DNA of 57,346 bases from Alphaproteobacteria bacterium (GTDB taxonomy: Bacteria; Pseudomonadota; Alphaproteobacteria; Caulobacterales; Caulobacteraceae), in assembly GCA_025350685.1 (NCBI GenBank), contig JANXXK010000175.1:1-57346 (forward strand), written 5' to 3'. The first letter of the stretch is position 1. Each line of letters starts with the position of its first letter. Below are positions 48,299 through 57,110 of this stretch, one piece after another. Made by a program: the position numbers and the translations under genes. A model generated the notes under the pieces. The model had not been told where the DNA came from and searched no databases. It worked only from the letters and a program-made list of their open reading frames with translations.

Positions 48299-49267
48299 CT
48301 AATCATGGTGGGGGGATGGTTCGACCCGGGGGCTCACCTGGGGTTCGAATGGGGGCGGCGGGGACTTCAGATAGGCCGCCATCGCGGTCTGCGAGGCCTT
48401 GCTGGAGAAGCTGCCCTCGCCAAGATGCCACACCACCACCCGCGCCGAATCGCGGGGCGCGAGGCTCAAATAGTCCACCATCGCCCGCCAGCAGCCATCC
48501 GCGCCGTACTTGATGTGATGGCCGACCCGGCGGTCGAGCAGATGGCTGAGCATCTGCGGCAGGCCGTACTGCCGGTCGACGAAACTGGAGCCAACCACGG
48601 CGACGGCCGCCGGCCCGACGGCCGGAGCGGTGTATTCGCGCAGGATGAAGTCGTCCTCGGCGAAACGCAGGTCGCCCTTGCGGCGCTGGATCGCCACCAG
48701 ATCGGCGTAGCGGCGGACCACCAGCCAGGGGCCCAGAGGCTCGCCGTCGCCCAGGGCGCCGGTCAGGGGTCCCTGCGCCTGAATTGTCCTGGCCAGGGCG
48801 GCCGCTACCTGTTCGGCGGCTTGGCCGGTCCAGTGGGCGTCGCGCGGCTGGTAGGCCTTGCCGGTGGCGCGCTGCGCGGCCGACAGGATCGGCGCGGTGT
48901 CGAACACCTCGACCCCCTGCGCCCGCAGCCCGCGCACCAACTCGTCATAGCCACGGGACGTCTCGATCTGCGCGCGCCGGGAGGGGGTCAGGTGTTCCGG
49001 GACGATTCGGACCTTGAGGGGCAGGAGCAGGAGGATCGGGCGCACCCCCTGGGCTTTCAGCCGGCGGCCGGCCTCCACCGCCAGCTTCACCCCCTGACGC
49101 GCCGCGCCGGCCTCGTCGTCCACCGGCCGTTCCCAGCCCGGATAGAGCCAGCCGGAAACCCCGTCGATGACGTCCGGCGGCGGCGGGCGCATCGCCTGGC
49201 GGCCATAGACCACGGCCAGCGCGACAACCGCCGCCACGGCGAGCGCGAGCAACAACCCCTGGCGCAT
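48299..49267 (-). CDS. AlgX/AlgJ-like SGNH acyl-esterase or O-acetyltransferase
   Basis: This 322-residue protein has a signal anchor (GLLLALAVAAVVALAVVYG) and an SGNH-like fold of the AlgX/AlgJ/DHHW type. The likely catalytic parts are AVVGSSFVDRQYGLPQ (nucleophile serine) and PRDAHWTGQAAEQVA, the DxHW motif of the family; DGVSGWLYPG near the start is also typical. It acts outside the inner membrane. The upstream gene encodes an acyltransferase 3 protein, so the pair probably moves acetyl groups across the membrane and onto a polysaccharide. The target is unknown. Confidence 0.83.
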   Translation of the reverse strand: MRQGLLLALAVAAVVALAVVYGRQAMRPPPPDVIDGVSGWLYPGWERPVDDEAGAARQGVKLAVEAGRRLKAQGVRPILLLLPLKVRIVPEHLTPSRRAQIETSRGYDELVRGLRAQGVEVFDTAPILSAAQRATGKAYQPRDAHWTGQAAEQVAAALARTIQAQGPLTGALGDGEPLGPWLVVRRYADLVAIQRRKGDLRFAEDDFILREYTAPAVGPAAVAVVGSSFVDRQYGLPQMLSHLLDRRVGHHIKYGADGCWRAMVDYLSLAPRDSARVVVWHLGEGSFSSKASQTAMAAYLKSPPPPFEPQVSPRVEPSPHHD

Positions 49268-49312
49268 CGATCGTTGCCCCCCAAAGCCCGGCCGGGCGAC
49301 TCGCGCCGGGCT

Positions 49313-50437
49313 TCAGCCCGAGCGGGTCAGCAGCCACATGACAGCAACCCCCAGCGCCGTGGCGCCAAGGCCTAGGCCTAGGGTCAAGACGGGGCGCCGC
49401 GCAAGCCATCGCGAACGCCGGACCGGAAGCTCGACCAGGCGGTAGCTGACGACCGCCACGCCAAGCGCGGCCAGCACGACCGCCAGACGCCAGACGAGAC
49501 CGGCCCCCGGGGCGAACCGGTGCAGGAGGGTCAGCAGGGGCCAGTGCCAGAGATACCAGCTGTAGGATAACTGCCCGATCGCCTGCAGCGGTGGCCAAGT
49601 CAGGAGGCGGTTGGCCACGCCAGGCGGCCCGCCCCCCAGGACCACCGCCGCGGCTCCGCCCACCGGCAGGGCGGCGATCCAGCCGGGGAACGGCGTGGTC
49701 CTGTCCAGCCAGACAACCGCCAGGCCGATCGCGGCCAGGCCGGCGATCGCCAGCCCTTGCCCCAGCCGCGGCGGCAAGGGCCGGTGCGGCAGCGCCAGAA
49801 GGGCGCCGGCAGCGAGCTCCCAGAGCCGCGTCGGCAGGCCGTAGAAGGCCAGCGGCAGGTTGCTTCGGGTCAACAGCACGGAGGCGGCGAACGAGGCCGC
49901 CATCAGTAGGGCGAAGCTCGCCGCCAGGGCGGTCCGCCGCCCCGCCAGCACCGCCACCAGCAGGGGCCAGACGAGGTAGAACTGCGCCTCGACGCCTAGC
50001 GACCACGTGTGGGTCAGTGGATCGTGTTCAACGCCAGCGTCGAAATAGGCGAAGGCCGTCGCGATGAAATGCAGGTTGGAGGTGTAGGTCGCCGCGCTGA
50101 CGCCGTCCGCGAAAAGGCCGCCGAGCTCCTCAGGGGACGCGCGCCAGGCCTGGATGGCCACGGTCGCCAGCACGGCCACAAGACCGGCCGGGAGCAGGCG
50201 TCGCACCCGGCGGGCGTAGAAGTCGACCGAGTCGAGCCCCGAGCCGTCGATCTCCAGCAGCAGCAGTTGGGTGATCAGGCAGCCAGAGATGACGAAGAAC
50301 ACGTCAACGCCGACGTAGCCGCCGCCGAAGCCGCGGACGCCTGAGTGATAGAACACCACCGCCAGCACCGCGAGGGCCCGCAACCCCTCAATGTCGGGGC
50401 GGAACCGCGGGCTCGGCGAAGATGCGGCAGCCGGCAG
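49313..50437 (-). CDS. OafA-like acyltransferase 3
   Basis: This is an integral membrane acyltransferase 3 family protein of about 374 residues with ten or more membrane segments. The family N-terminus is FRPDIEGLRALAVLAVVFYH, followed by GGGYVGVDVFFVISGCLITQ and RRVRRLLPAGLVAVLAT. The first ordinary start, a TTG at 50383, falls inside this conserved motif; the frame is open to a TAG near 50455 and holds no ATG or GTG. I extend it to a CTG at 50437 that has a G-rich run upstream, but the true start is uncertain. It probably works with the SGNH-like protein downstream in O-acetylation. Confidence 0.8.
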   Translation of the reverse strand: MPAAASSPSPRFRPDIEGLRALAVLAVVFYHSGVRGFGGGYVGVDVFFVISGCLITQLLLLEIDGSGLDSVDFYARRVRRLLPAGLVAVLATVAIQAWRASPEELGGLFADGVSAATYTSNLHFIATAFAYFDAGVEHDPLTHTWSLGVEAQFYLVWPLLVAVLAGRRTALAASFALLMAASFAASVLLTRSNLPLAFYGLPTRLWELAAGALLALPHRPLPPRLGQGLAIAGLAAIGLAVVWLDRTTPFPGWIAALPVGGAAAVVLGGGPPGVANRLLTWPPLQAIGQLSYSWYLWHWPLLTLLHRFAPGAGLVWRLAVVLAALGVAVVSYRLVELPVRRSRWLARRPVLTLGLGLGATALGVAVMWLLTRSG

Positions 50438-50558
50438 CTTGCGGCCCCCCTAAATCGAATCGGACGAGTCTAGCATCGGCCTTCTCGATTTTGACTCAAA
50501 CCGAACCGCCTGCGCAGGATCGCCGCAACCCCAAGCAACAATAGGCGGAGGCGGTACC

Positions 50559-51437
50559 ATGGTCACTCTCACCCGGGCCGAGGGCAACTGGGCCGGCGAT
50601 CTCGACGTCACGCGCAGGTCCATCGCCCTCGCACTCGCCGGCGGCTATGCGGTGGCGGCGTTCTCCGCTGACGCCGACCCGATCCACACCGACGAGACGG
50701 GGCTGGTCACCGCGACCGTCGACATCGCCACCGCCGACCGCAAGATCCCGGCCTACCTCGCCCGCCCGGCCGGCCCCTCTGCCTCAAAGGGCGGCAAACA
50801 TCCGGTGGTGTTCGTCAATTCCGAGATCTTCGGGGTCCACGAGTGGGTGAAGGACATCTGCCGCCGCCTGGCCAAGGCGGGCTATGTGGGTCTGGCGCCT
50901 GATCTTTTCGTCCGCGCCGGGGACCCGTCCAAGACCGTCGACATGAAGGTGGTCATGGACATCGTGAAAGCCACGCCGGGCGACCAAGTGACCGCGGACA
51001 CCGCCGCCTCGCTGAAATGGCTGGCCGCCCAGCCCTTCGCCGACATGAGGCGCGCAGGGGTCACCGGCTTCTGCTGGGGCGGTGGGGCCACGTGGCTGTG
51101 CTGCGAACGGTTCGCCGAGTTCAAGGCCGGCGTAGCCTGGTACGGCCCGCTGAAAGCTGGCGCCTATCCGCGCACCCCGCCGATCGAGCTCGCCAAGGAC
51201 CTGAAGTGCCCGGTGCTCGGCCTCTACGGCGGCCAGGACAAGGGCATCCCGGCCAAGGACATCGACGACATGCGCGCAGCGCTGGCGGCGGCGGGCAAGA
51301 CGGGCAGCGAGATCATCGTCTATCCGGACGCCCAGCATGGTTTCCTGGCCGACTATCGCCCCAGCTACGACGCCAAGTCGGCGGCCGATGGCTGGACGAA
51401 GATGCTGGCGCACTTCAAGGCGCACGGGGTGGCTTAG
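50559..51437 (+). CDS. Dienelactone hydrolase family protein with Tat-like leader
   Basis: This 292-residue alpha/beta hydrolase of the dienelactone hydrolase type has the cysteine nucleophile in VTGFCWGGGATW, the aspartate in LYGGQDKGIPAKD and the histidine in DAQHGFLADYRPSY, so a full Cys-Asp-His triad. The N-terminus carries a twin-arginine-like stretch (DVTRRSIALALAGGYAVAAF) that suggests export. The start at 50559 has GGCGGAGGC upstream. Substrates in this family range from dienelactones to esters in degradation pathways; no pathway genes are adjacent. Confidence 0.9.
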   Translation: MVTLTRAEGNWAGDLDVTRRSIALALAGGYAVAAFSADADPIHTDETGLVTATVDIATADRKIPAYLARPAGPSASKGGKHPVVFVNSEIFGVHEWVKDICRRLAKAGYVGLAPDLFVRAGDPSKTVDMKVVMDIVKATPGDQVTADTAASLKWLAAQPFADMRRAGVTGFCWGGGATWLCCERFAEFKAGVAWYGPLKAGAYPRTPPIELAKDLKCPVLGLYGGQDKGIPAKDIDDMRAALAAAGKTGSEIIVYPDAQHGFLADYRPSYDAKSAADGWTKMLAHFKAHGVA

Positions 51438-51446
51438 CCCAAAAAC

Positions 51447-51881
51447 CTAGTGCGGCGGCTCTTCTGAGGGCGGCGGCGGTTCGGCGGGCTTTTCCGCCGG
51501 CGCCGCGGCCAGGGTGGCGGCCGGCGCGGCGCTCGGCGCGGTCACGCCCTTGGCCGCGAGCTGCGCAGAGCCGTTGGCGGCGAGCTTGGCGGCTTCGGCG
51601 AGCTTGGCGGCCTTGTCCGCGTCAGCCTGCGCCTTTTCCTCCGGCGTCAGCGGCACGGCCGGCGCCGGGCCCTCGATGCGCTCCTGGGTCAGCGGCGTGG
51701 CGTCGGTGGCCGGCGCCGCCGGTGCCGGGGCCGAGCCGCCGCGGGCGCCCGCGGCGCGTTCGCCGGGCAGGCGGCCATGCTGCGGGCCGTTGACCACGCC
51801 GAGGGTGAAGGCGGAAAGGGCGACCGCGACGAGCAGGCCGGCGACGACCTGGAGCACCCGGTGAGGCATGGTCCACTGCAT
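51447..51881 (-). CDS. Small membrane-anchored Ala/Pro-rich protein
   Basis: This protein of about 144 residues has one membrane segment near the N-terminus (HRVLQVVAGLLVAVALSAFT) and a low-complexity tail rich in Ala, Pro, Glu and Lys with helical Ala-Lys runs (ADADKAAKLAEAAKLAANGS). I recognise no domain. The start at 51881 is a choice; ATGs at 51926 and 51869 are possible. It is divergent from ftsK with 150 bases between, and its tail could span the periplasm. Confidence 0.6.
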   Translation of the reverse strand: MQWTMPHRVLQVVAGLLVAVALSAFTLGVVNGPQHGRLPGERAAGARGGSAPAPAAPATDATPLTQERIEGPAPAVPLTPEEKAQADADKAAKLAEAAKLAANGSAQLAAKGVTAPSAAPAATLAAAPAEKPAEPPPPSEEPPH

Positions 51882-51968
51882 GGCGCGGACACTAATGCGC
51901 CGGCCCGGCCTGCGAAACCCGCCCATCACGAAAATCGGCGGCGAAAACTGGGGCCCGACCCGATCAGG

Positions 51969-51984
51969 GTAAACGTCGATTAAC
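51969..51984 (+). promoter_or_regulatory. CtrA-like box upstream of ftsK
   Basis: GTAA (51969-51972), seven bases, then TTAAC (51980-51984) matches the CtrA site TTAA-N7-TTAA with one mismatch. It lies 47 bases before the ftsK start, where a promoter would be expected. Confidence 0.45.
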
Positions 51985-52031
51985 TCTCTCGGCCGCAAAC
52001 AGGGCGCCTGGAGTCTTGGAGTGGTTCGGGC

Positions 52032-54377
52032 ATGGCGCGGACGGCGCGGAAAACCGGCATGGCGTTGGTGTGGCACATCGCGGGCCTCGCCTGGACGCAT
52101 CCGGGGACAGCGCGCCTGCGTGGCGGGATCGTCGCAGCCTGCGGCGCGGCCCTGGCCGTGGCCTTCGCTACTTTCAACGCCGCCGACCCCAGCCTGAACG
52201 CCGCCAGCCCCGCGGCGGCGACCAATGCGCTCGGCGGATCCGGCGCGACGCTTGCCGACCTGGGCGTCCAGTCCCTGGGCCTGGCCTCAGCCTTCGCGGC
52301 CCTGACCATCGTGGTTCTCGGCCTCTGCCGCGCGGCGTCGTCCGACCCCGCCTCCAGCCGTAACCACCTGCGCCTGCGCGCCGCGGTCGGCGGGGCCGCC
52401 ATCCTGGCGCTGGCCGCCGCCATGGCCGGGCCCGCGCCGCCGGCCGCCTGGCCGCTGGCCAAGGGCCTGGGCGGCTTCTGGGGCGATGCGCTGCTCTCCG
52501 GAGTCTCGGGCCTGCTCGCCTACGCCCACCTGCCGCTGGCCAGGCCGATCGCCGCGGCGCTGTTCCTAGCCGGCGGGCTGGGCGCGCTCGGTTACGCCAT
52601 CGGCCTGCGCCCCTCGGAGCTGCGGGTGCTGGGCGACTGGTTAACCGCGGTCCTGACGCCCAAGCCAAAGGCGGCGATGAAGCCCGCCGACAAAGCCCGG
52701 GGAGCCGCCAGGGTCTCGGCCCGAGACCGCCGCGAGGCCGGCATCGCCGACGCCGCGCTCGATGCGTCCGACGTCGAGACTGCGGTCGGCGCGCCGAAGG
52801 TCAGGGCGCCCAAGCCTGCGCCCAAGCCGTCCAGCCGCGAGGAGCGCGAGGCCCAGTCGACCTTCGAGTTCGTACGGCCCGGCGGCTTCGCCCTGCCCGA
52901 GCTCTCCATGCTGGCCAAGCCGAAGCCGCGCGCCGCGCAGTTCGACGAAGGGGCGCTGCGTCAGAACGCCCAGCTGCTGGAAAGCGTGTTGGCGGAGTTC
53001 GGGGTCAAGGGTCAGGTCGACCAGATCCGTCCCGGTCCCGTGGTCACCCTCTATGAGCTGGTCCCGGCCGCCGGGGTGAAGTCGGCCCGCGTGGTGGCGC
53101 TCAGCGACGATATCGCACGGTCGATGAGCGTCGCGGCCTGCCGCGTCTCGGTGGTGCCGGGGCGCAACGCCATCGGCATCGAGCTGCCCAACCAAAAACG
53201 CGAGACGGTCTATCTGCGCGACCTCTTGGCCAGCTCAGAATATGAGCGCGGGGGACAGACCCTCCCCATGGCGCTGGGCGAGACCATCGGCGGCGAGCCC
53301 TATATCGCCGACCTGGCGCGGATGCCGCACCTGCTGATCGCCGGCACCACCGGCTCGGGCAAGTCGGTGGGCGTCAATGCCATGATCCTGTCGATCCTCT
53401 ACCGCCTGCCGCCGGACCAGTGCCGGATGATCATGATCGACCCGAAGATGCTGGAGCTTTCCGTCTACGACGGCATCCCGCACCTGTTGTGCCCCGTGGT
53501 CACCGATCCGAAGAAGGCCATCGTCGCGCTGAAGTGGACCGTGCGCGAGATGGAGGATCGCTATCGCCGCATGTCGAAGATCGGCGTGCGCAACGTCGCC
53601 TCCTACAACGAGCGCGCCAAGGAGGCCGCGGCCAAGGGCGAGCATTTCGAGCGAACGGTTCAGACGGGGTTCGATGAAACCGGCCGGGCGATCTATGAGA
53701 GCGAGAAGATCGTTCCTGAGCCGATGCCGATGCTTGTGGTCATCATTGATGAGGTCGCCGACCTGATGATGGTCGCCGGCAAGGATATCGAAGGCGCCGT
53801 CCAGCGGCTGGCGCAGATGGCGCGGGCCGCCGGCATCCACGTGGTGATGGCGACGCAGCGGCCTTCGGTGGATGTCATCACCGGCACCATCAAGGCCAAC
53901 TTCCCGACCCGGATCTCCTTCCAGGTCACCTCCAAGATCGACAGCCGCACCATCCTGGGCGAGCAGGGGGCCGAGCAGCTCCTGGGCCAGGGCGACCAGC
54001 TCTACATGGCCGGCGGCGGGCGGATCACCCGCCTGCACGGACCCTTCGTCAGCGATGGAGAGGTGGAGACGGTGGCCAAGTTCCTGCGTGAGCAGGGCCA
54101 GCCGCAGTACCTGGAAGAGGTGACGGCGGGGGCGGATGAAGACGCCGGCGACGGCGACTTCGGCTTCGGCGGCGGCGAGGAGTCCAACGACCTCTACGAC
54201 CGGGCCGTCGCCGTGGTCACCCGCGACGGCAAGGCGTCCACCAGCTACATCCAGCGGCGCCTGCAGATCGGCTACAACCGCGCCGCCTCGCTGATCGAAC
54301 GGATGGAGCAGGAGGGCGTGGTCAGCCCCGCCAACCACGCCGGCAAGCGCGAGATATTGGCCAGCGCGGCGCCCTAG
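52032..54377 (+). CDS. ftsK: DNA translocase FtsK
   Basis: This 781-residue FtsK/SpoIIIE protein pumps DNA at the division septum and supports chromosome dimer resolution. The N-terminal 200 residues hold about four membrane segments ([18 protein letters not shown] and following); a short linker replaces the long one of E. coli. The motor has Walker [18 protein letters not shown] near residue 440 and Walker [16 protein letters not shown], with [20 protein letters not shown]. The C-terminal gamma domain ([20 protein letters not shown]) reads KOPS sites. The stop shares CTAG with the SRPBCC gene. Confidence 0.97.
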   Translation: MARTARKTGMALVWHIAGLAWTHPGTARLRGGIVAACGAALAVAFATFNAADPSLNAASPAAATNALGGSGATLADLGVQSLGLASAFAALTIVVLGLCRAASSDPASSRNHLRLRAAVGGAAILALAAAMAGPAPPAAWPLAKGLGGFWGDALLSGVSGLLAYAHLPLARPIAAALFLAGGLGALGYAIGLRPSELRVLGDWLTAVLTPKPKAAMKPADKARGAARVSARDRREAGIADAALDASDVETAVGAPKVRAPKPAPKPSSREEREAQSTFEFVRPGGFALPELSMLAKPKPRAAQFDEGALRQNAQLLESVLAEFGVKGQVDQIRPGPVVTLYELVPAAGVKSARVVALSDDIARSMSVAACRVSVVPGRNAIGIELPNQKRETVYLRDLLASSEYERGGQTLPMALGETIGGEPYIADLARMPHLLIAGTTGSGKSVGVNAMILSILYRLPPDQCRMIMIDPKMLELSVYDGIPHLLCPVVTDPKKAIVALKWTVREMEDRYRRMSKIGVRNVASYNERAKEAAAKGEHFERTVQTGFDETGRAIYESEKIVPEPMPMLVVIIDEVADLMMVAGKDIEGAVQRLAQMARAAGIHVVMATQRPSVDVITGTIKANFPTRISFQVTSKIDSRTILGEQGAEQLLGQGDQLYMAGGGRITRLHGPFVSDGEVETVAKFLREQGQPQYLEEVTAGADEDAGDGDFGFGGGEESNDLYDRAVAVVTRDGKASTSYIQRRLQIGYNRAASLIERMEQEGVVSPANHAGKREILASAAP

Positions 54378-54832
54378 GCCTTCGGGCGATTGCCCAACGC
54401 ACCGTACGGGTCAGGGATCGTCCGGCCGGTTTCCAGCAGGGTCTTGAGGTTGGAGAGCACCGCGGGCCAACCCTGTGAGATGTCCTTCAAGGCGGCTTCG
54501 CTGAGCTCGGAATGGGTGACCGTGAGCTTCACCTTGCCGCCGACATCTTCGATGTCGAACGCGCAGCGGTTGGAGGTTTCCGGATTGCCGCGGTCGGTCG
54601 GGGTTTCCCAGGTGGTGACCAGGCGACGCGGCGGATCGCTTTCGAGCACCTGGCCAATCACGTCGGCGGACTTGCCGGGCAGGCGGTGCTGCCATTCCGA
54701 GCCGACCTTCCAGTCGGAGACGTTCTCGCGCTCCCAGTAGCTGGCGCTGATCGTCTGGTCGGTCAGCGCCTCCCAGACCTTTTGGGGCGTGGTCAGGATG
54801 TAGATCACGTAGACGTAGGTGTGCTTAGCCAT
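54374..54832 (-). CDS. SRPBCC (AHSA1-type) protein
   Basis: This 152-residue protein belongs to the START/SRPBCC superfamily, AHSA1-like ([20 protein letters not shown] near the start, [20 protein letters not shown] in the middle). These proteins bind hydrophobic ligands in a helix-grip pocket. In many bacteria they are paired with an ArsR-type regulator, as here: its start overlaps the stop of the regulator gene by eight bases. Function of such pairs is largely unknown. Confidence 0.92.
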   Translation of the reverse strand: MAKHTYVYVIYILTTPQKVWEALTDQTISASYWERENVSDWKVGSEWQHRLPGKSADVIGQVLESDPPRRLVTTWETPTDRGNPETSNRCAFDIEDVGGKVKLTVTHSELSEAALKDISQGWPAVLSNLKTLLETGRTIPDPYGALGNRPKA

Positions 54833-55154
54833 CGTCTTCTCCTTCGAGGCGTTGCTTAAGGGCGGCGAGCGCGTCGAGGCGCGGCCGTTCGAACTTGGCG
54901 ATCCAGCGGGCGTGGGCCTCGTGGATCGGGACGGGGTTCAGGTAGTGCAGCTTCTCGCGGCCGCGCTTGACGGTGGCGACCAGGTTGGCGGCTTCGAGCA
55001 GGGCAAGGTGCTGGCTGACCGCCTGGCGGGTCATGGCCAGGCCGTCGGCGAGCGCGCCCAGGGTCTGGCCTTGCTCAGCGAACAGCCGGTCGAGCAGCTG
55101 TCGCCGGCTCGGATCGGCGAGCGCCTTGAACACCTTGTCCATATCGTCCGTCAT
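54825..55154 (-). CDS. ArsR-family transcriptional regulator
   Basis: This 109-residue winged-helix repressor has DKVFKALADPSRRQLLDRLF, GALADGLAMTRQAVSQHLAL and LEAANLVATVKRGREKLHYL, the full ArsR fold. The metal-binding ELCVCD box of true ArsR/SmtB sensors is missing: the recognition-helix region reads LADGLAMTRQAV. It is therefore more likely to sense an organic ligand or to work with the SRPBCC partner. The ATG at 55154 is preferred to the TTG at 55172. A perfect palindrome lies 15 bases upstream. Confidence 0.92.
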   Translation of the reverse strand: MTDDMDKVFKALADPSRRQLLDRLFAEQGQTLGALADGLAMTRQAVSQHLALLEAANLVATVKRGREKLHYLNPVPIHEAHARWIAKFERPRLDALAALKQRLEGEDDG

Positions 55155-55168
55155 GGGCGGTCTAATGG

Positions 55169-55191
55169 GCAAGTAATTACTTGCATGTCAA
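55169..55191 (-). promoter_or_regulatory. ArsR operator within its own promoter
   Basis: GCAAGTAATTACTTGC (55169-55184) is a perfect 16-base palindrome. Directly upstream on the minus strand lies a consensus -35 TTGACA (55191-55186); the palindrome fills the spacer and a weak -10 (CCATTA, 55168-55163) follows. This is the expected layout of autorepression. The predicted transcript begins at or very near the ATG. Confidence 0.7.
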
Positions 55192-55282
55192 GCCGACCGG
55201 AACGGTTCGGGCGGCCCAGCATTGCACCGCAACCGGCGCGGCCCTATTGCCGCCTCCTGACGACGCGAAGCTTGGAGCCATG

Positions 55283-55942
55283 ATGACGCTCACCCGCCGC
55301 ACCGTGGCCTTGTCGCTCGCGGCCATGCCTGTCGCCCCCTTGTCCATTGCAGGTGCGGCGTTCGGCGACACGGCGCCGACCGGGATCTCCGCGGCTGACC
55401 AAGCCCTGGTCGACAAGGCGGTGGCCTATCTGCAGGACCTCGCCGAGGCCAAGGGCCGGTTCATCCAGACCGATGCGCGCGGCGCGACCAGCACCGGCGA
55501 GCTGTTCCTCAAGCGGCCGGGCAAGGCGCGTTTCGCCTATGACCCACCGTCCGGCCTGCTGGTGGTCTCCGACGGCGGCGCCGTGGCAATCGCCGACAGC
55601 CGGCTGAAGACCTTCGATTCCTATCCGCTGGGGGCGACGCCCTTGTCGCTGTTCCTGGCCAAGACCATCCGCCTCGACCGCGGCGTGCGGGTGACCCGTG
55701 TGTCGAGGATGTCCGACGGCTTCGCCATCACCGCCCGCGACGGGAAGAAGGAAACCGCCGGCGAACTCACCCTCAGCTTCACCGACAATCCGATGTCGCT
55801 GGCCGGCTGGACGGTGGTCGACGCGCAGGGGCGCTCGACTCAGGTGCGGATCAGCGGCCTGGAGCGCGCCAGTGGCCTCGACCCCGGGCTTTTTGTGCTC
55901 AAGGATCCGCGCCCGAGGAACGTCGGCCGCGGCCGATTGTGA
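55283..55942 (+). CDS. LolA-like outer-membrane lipoprotein carrier protein
   Basis: This protein of about 219 residues has a twin-arginine-like leader (LTRRTVALSLAAMPVAPLSI) and a LolA-type fold: VAYLQDLAEAKGRFIQTDAR, GELFLKRPGKARFAYDPPSG, SLFLAKTIRLDRGVRVTRVS. LolA carries lipoproteins across the periplasm to the outer membrane. The gene order ftsK-lolA-xth is shared with Caulobacter from memory. The second ATG, 55283, has better spacing from GGAG than 55280. I do not call the symbol lolA because alphaproteobacteria can have several paralogues. Confidence 0.88.
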   Translation: MTLTRRTVALSLAAMPVAPLSIAGAAFGDTAPTGISAADQALVDKAVAYLQDLAEAKGRFIQTDARGATSTGELFLKRPGKARFAYDPPSGLLVVSDGGAVAIADSRLKTFDSYPLGATPLSLFLAKTIRLDRGVRVTRVSRMSDGFAITARDGKKETAGELTLSFTDNPMSLAGWTVVDAQGRSTQVRISGLERASGLDPGLFVLKDPRPRNVGRGRL

Positions 55943-56009
55943 TGATTTCGCAACAAGCAAGCGACTTGCAGACTCGCGCTTGACTTTTGCGGACGCTGTG
56001 GCGGTAATG

Positions 56010-56133
56010 CCACTACGCCATTGGCGCGACGCACGCGCCGAAGGAACCCGTGCCGGAACCTATCCCCTCCCGGCGGCGGCATGAGAGACCACTGAAACGC
56101 CCGGGCCGCTCCAGTGCCCGGGCGTCTTCTTGT
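56010..56133 (+). ncRNA. Candidate small RNA with intrinsic terminator
   Basis: A consensus-like -35 TTGACT (55980-55985) with a weak -10 near 56003-56010 precedes a non-coding stretch with a GGCGCG/CGCGCC hairpin (56023-56039). It ends in a perfect ten-base stem, ACGCCCGGGC (56097-56106) with GCCCGGGCGT (56116-56125), followed by CTTCTTGT. I do not recognise it as a known RNA family. It may instead be only a long leader or trailer of the flanking genes. Confidence 0.4.
56097..56133 (+). terminator. Rho-independent terminator between the lolA-like gene and xth
   Basis: A perfect ten-base stem with a nine-base loop is followed by a T-rich run (CTTCTTGT). It lies 155 bases after the lolA-like gene and about 40 bases before xth, so it separates the two transcripts or ends a small RNA. 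Confidence 0.8.
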
Positions 56134-56174
56134 CCGCCATTTCCTTAGACCACCGAGCAGCCCTAATGAGGGCC

Positions 56175-56981
56175 ATGCGCCTTCGTATCTGCACCTGGAA
56201 CGTCAACTCCGTCCGCCTGCGCGCCGAGCAGGCCGCCCGTTTCGTGGCCGAGCAGGCGCCGGACGTGCTGTGCCTGCAGGAGATCAAATGCCGGGAGGGC
56301 GAGTTTCCCCGGCAGGCCTTCGTCGACATGGGTCTGCCGCACCTGAAGATCGCCGGGCAGAAGGGCTGGCATGGGGTGGCGATCGCGTCGCGCCTGCCGA
56401 TCGAGGATCCGCAGCCGCTGGACGTCTGCCGCGAGGGCCATGCCCGCTGCGTGGGGGTGAAGGTGGCCGGCGTGGAGATCCAGAACTTCTACATCCCGGC
56501 CGGCGGCGATACGCCCGACCGGGCGGAGAACCCGAAGTTCGACCACAAGCTCGATTTCTACGAGAAGCTGACCGCCGAGATGGCCAGGCGCGACCCGAAG
56601 GCGCCGCTGGCGATCGTCGGCGACCTCAATGTGGCGCCCGGCGAGAACGACGTCTGGAACCACAAATATATGTCGAAGATCGTCAGCCACACGCCGGCGG
56701 AGATCGAGGCCATGGCGGCGCTGCAGGCGTCGCTCGGCTTCATCGACCTGACGCGCGCGGCCCATCCGGAGCCGCAGAAGCTGGCGTCCTGGTGGAGCTA
56801 TCGGGCCCAGGACTTCCGGGTCTCCAACCGCGGGCTACGGCTCGACCACATCCTGGTGACCCCGGGCCTGCGCGACGCGGCGTTCCGCCTGGGCTCGGCG
56901 GCCAGCCGCATCCACGACGGCGTGCGCGAATGGGAAAGGCCCAGCGACCACGCACCGGTCAGCGCGGACCTGGTGCTTTAG
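56175..56981 (+). CDS. xth: Exodeoxyribonuclease III
   Basis: This enzyme of about 268 residues is an AP endonuclease and 3'-5' exonuclease of the ExoIII/APE family for base excision repair. The motifs are MRLRICTWNVNSVRLRAEQA, VLCLQEIKCREGEFP, FYIPAGGDTPDRAEN, IVGDLNVAPGENDVWN, RLDHILVTPGL and RPSDHAPVSADL, including the metal and catalytic Glu, Asp, Asn and His residues. The start at 56175 matches homologues; ATG 56166 adds three residues. Confidence 0.97.
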   Translation: MRLRICTWNVNSVRLRAEQAARFVAEQAPDVLCLQEIKCREGEFPRQAFVDMGLPHLKIAGQKGWHGVAIASRLPIEDPQPLDVCREGHARCVGVKVAGVEIQNFYIPAGGDTPDRAENPKFDHKLDFYEKLTAEMARRDPKAPLAIVGDLNVAPGENDVWNHKYMSKIVSHTPAEIEAMAALQASLGFIDLTRAAHPEPQKLASWWSYRAQDFRVSNRGLRLDHILVTPGLRDAAFRLGSAASRIHDGVREWERPSDHAPVSADLVL

Positions 56982-56984
56982 ATC

Positions 56985-57100
56985 CTCCCCGCAGGGAGAG
57001 GTGGATCGGCGCGGATACGCGCCGAGACGCAGGGGGTTTCACACGAGGCCGATGGACCGGTGGGCTTAAACCCTCTCCGTCAGCTTCCCCTGAAGGGGAG
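56985..57100. repeat. Palindromic intergenic repeat, two facing copies
   Basis: The stretch after xth holds CTCCC/GGGAG (56985-56998), TCGGCGCG/CGCGCCGA (57006-57025) and TCCCC/GGGGA (57086-57099). The ends match when the second half is read on the other strand (GACGCAGGGGGTTT at 57026-57039 against AAACCCTCTCCGTC at 57068-57081). It looks like two copies of a common alphaproteobacterial intergenic repeat facing each other between convergent genes. Confidence 0.6.
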
Positions 57101-57110
57101 CGCTTGGAAG

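Noticed and set aside
48335-48352. T-loop-like GGTTCGAAT suggesting a second tRNA
   Set aside because: No acceptor or anticodon stem can be formed around it and it lies within the AlgX-like coding sequence.
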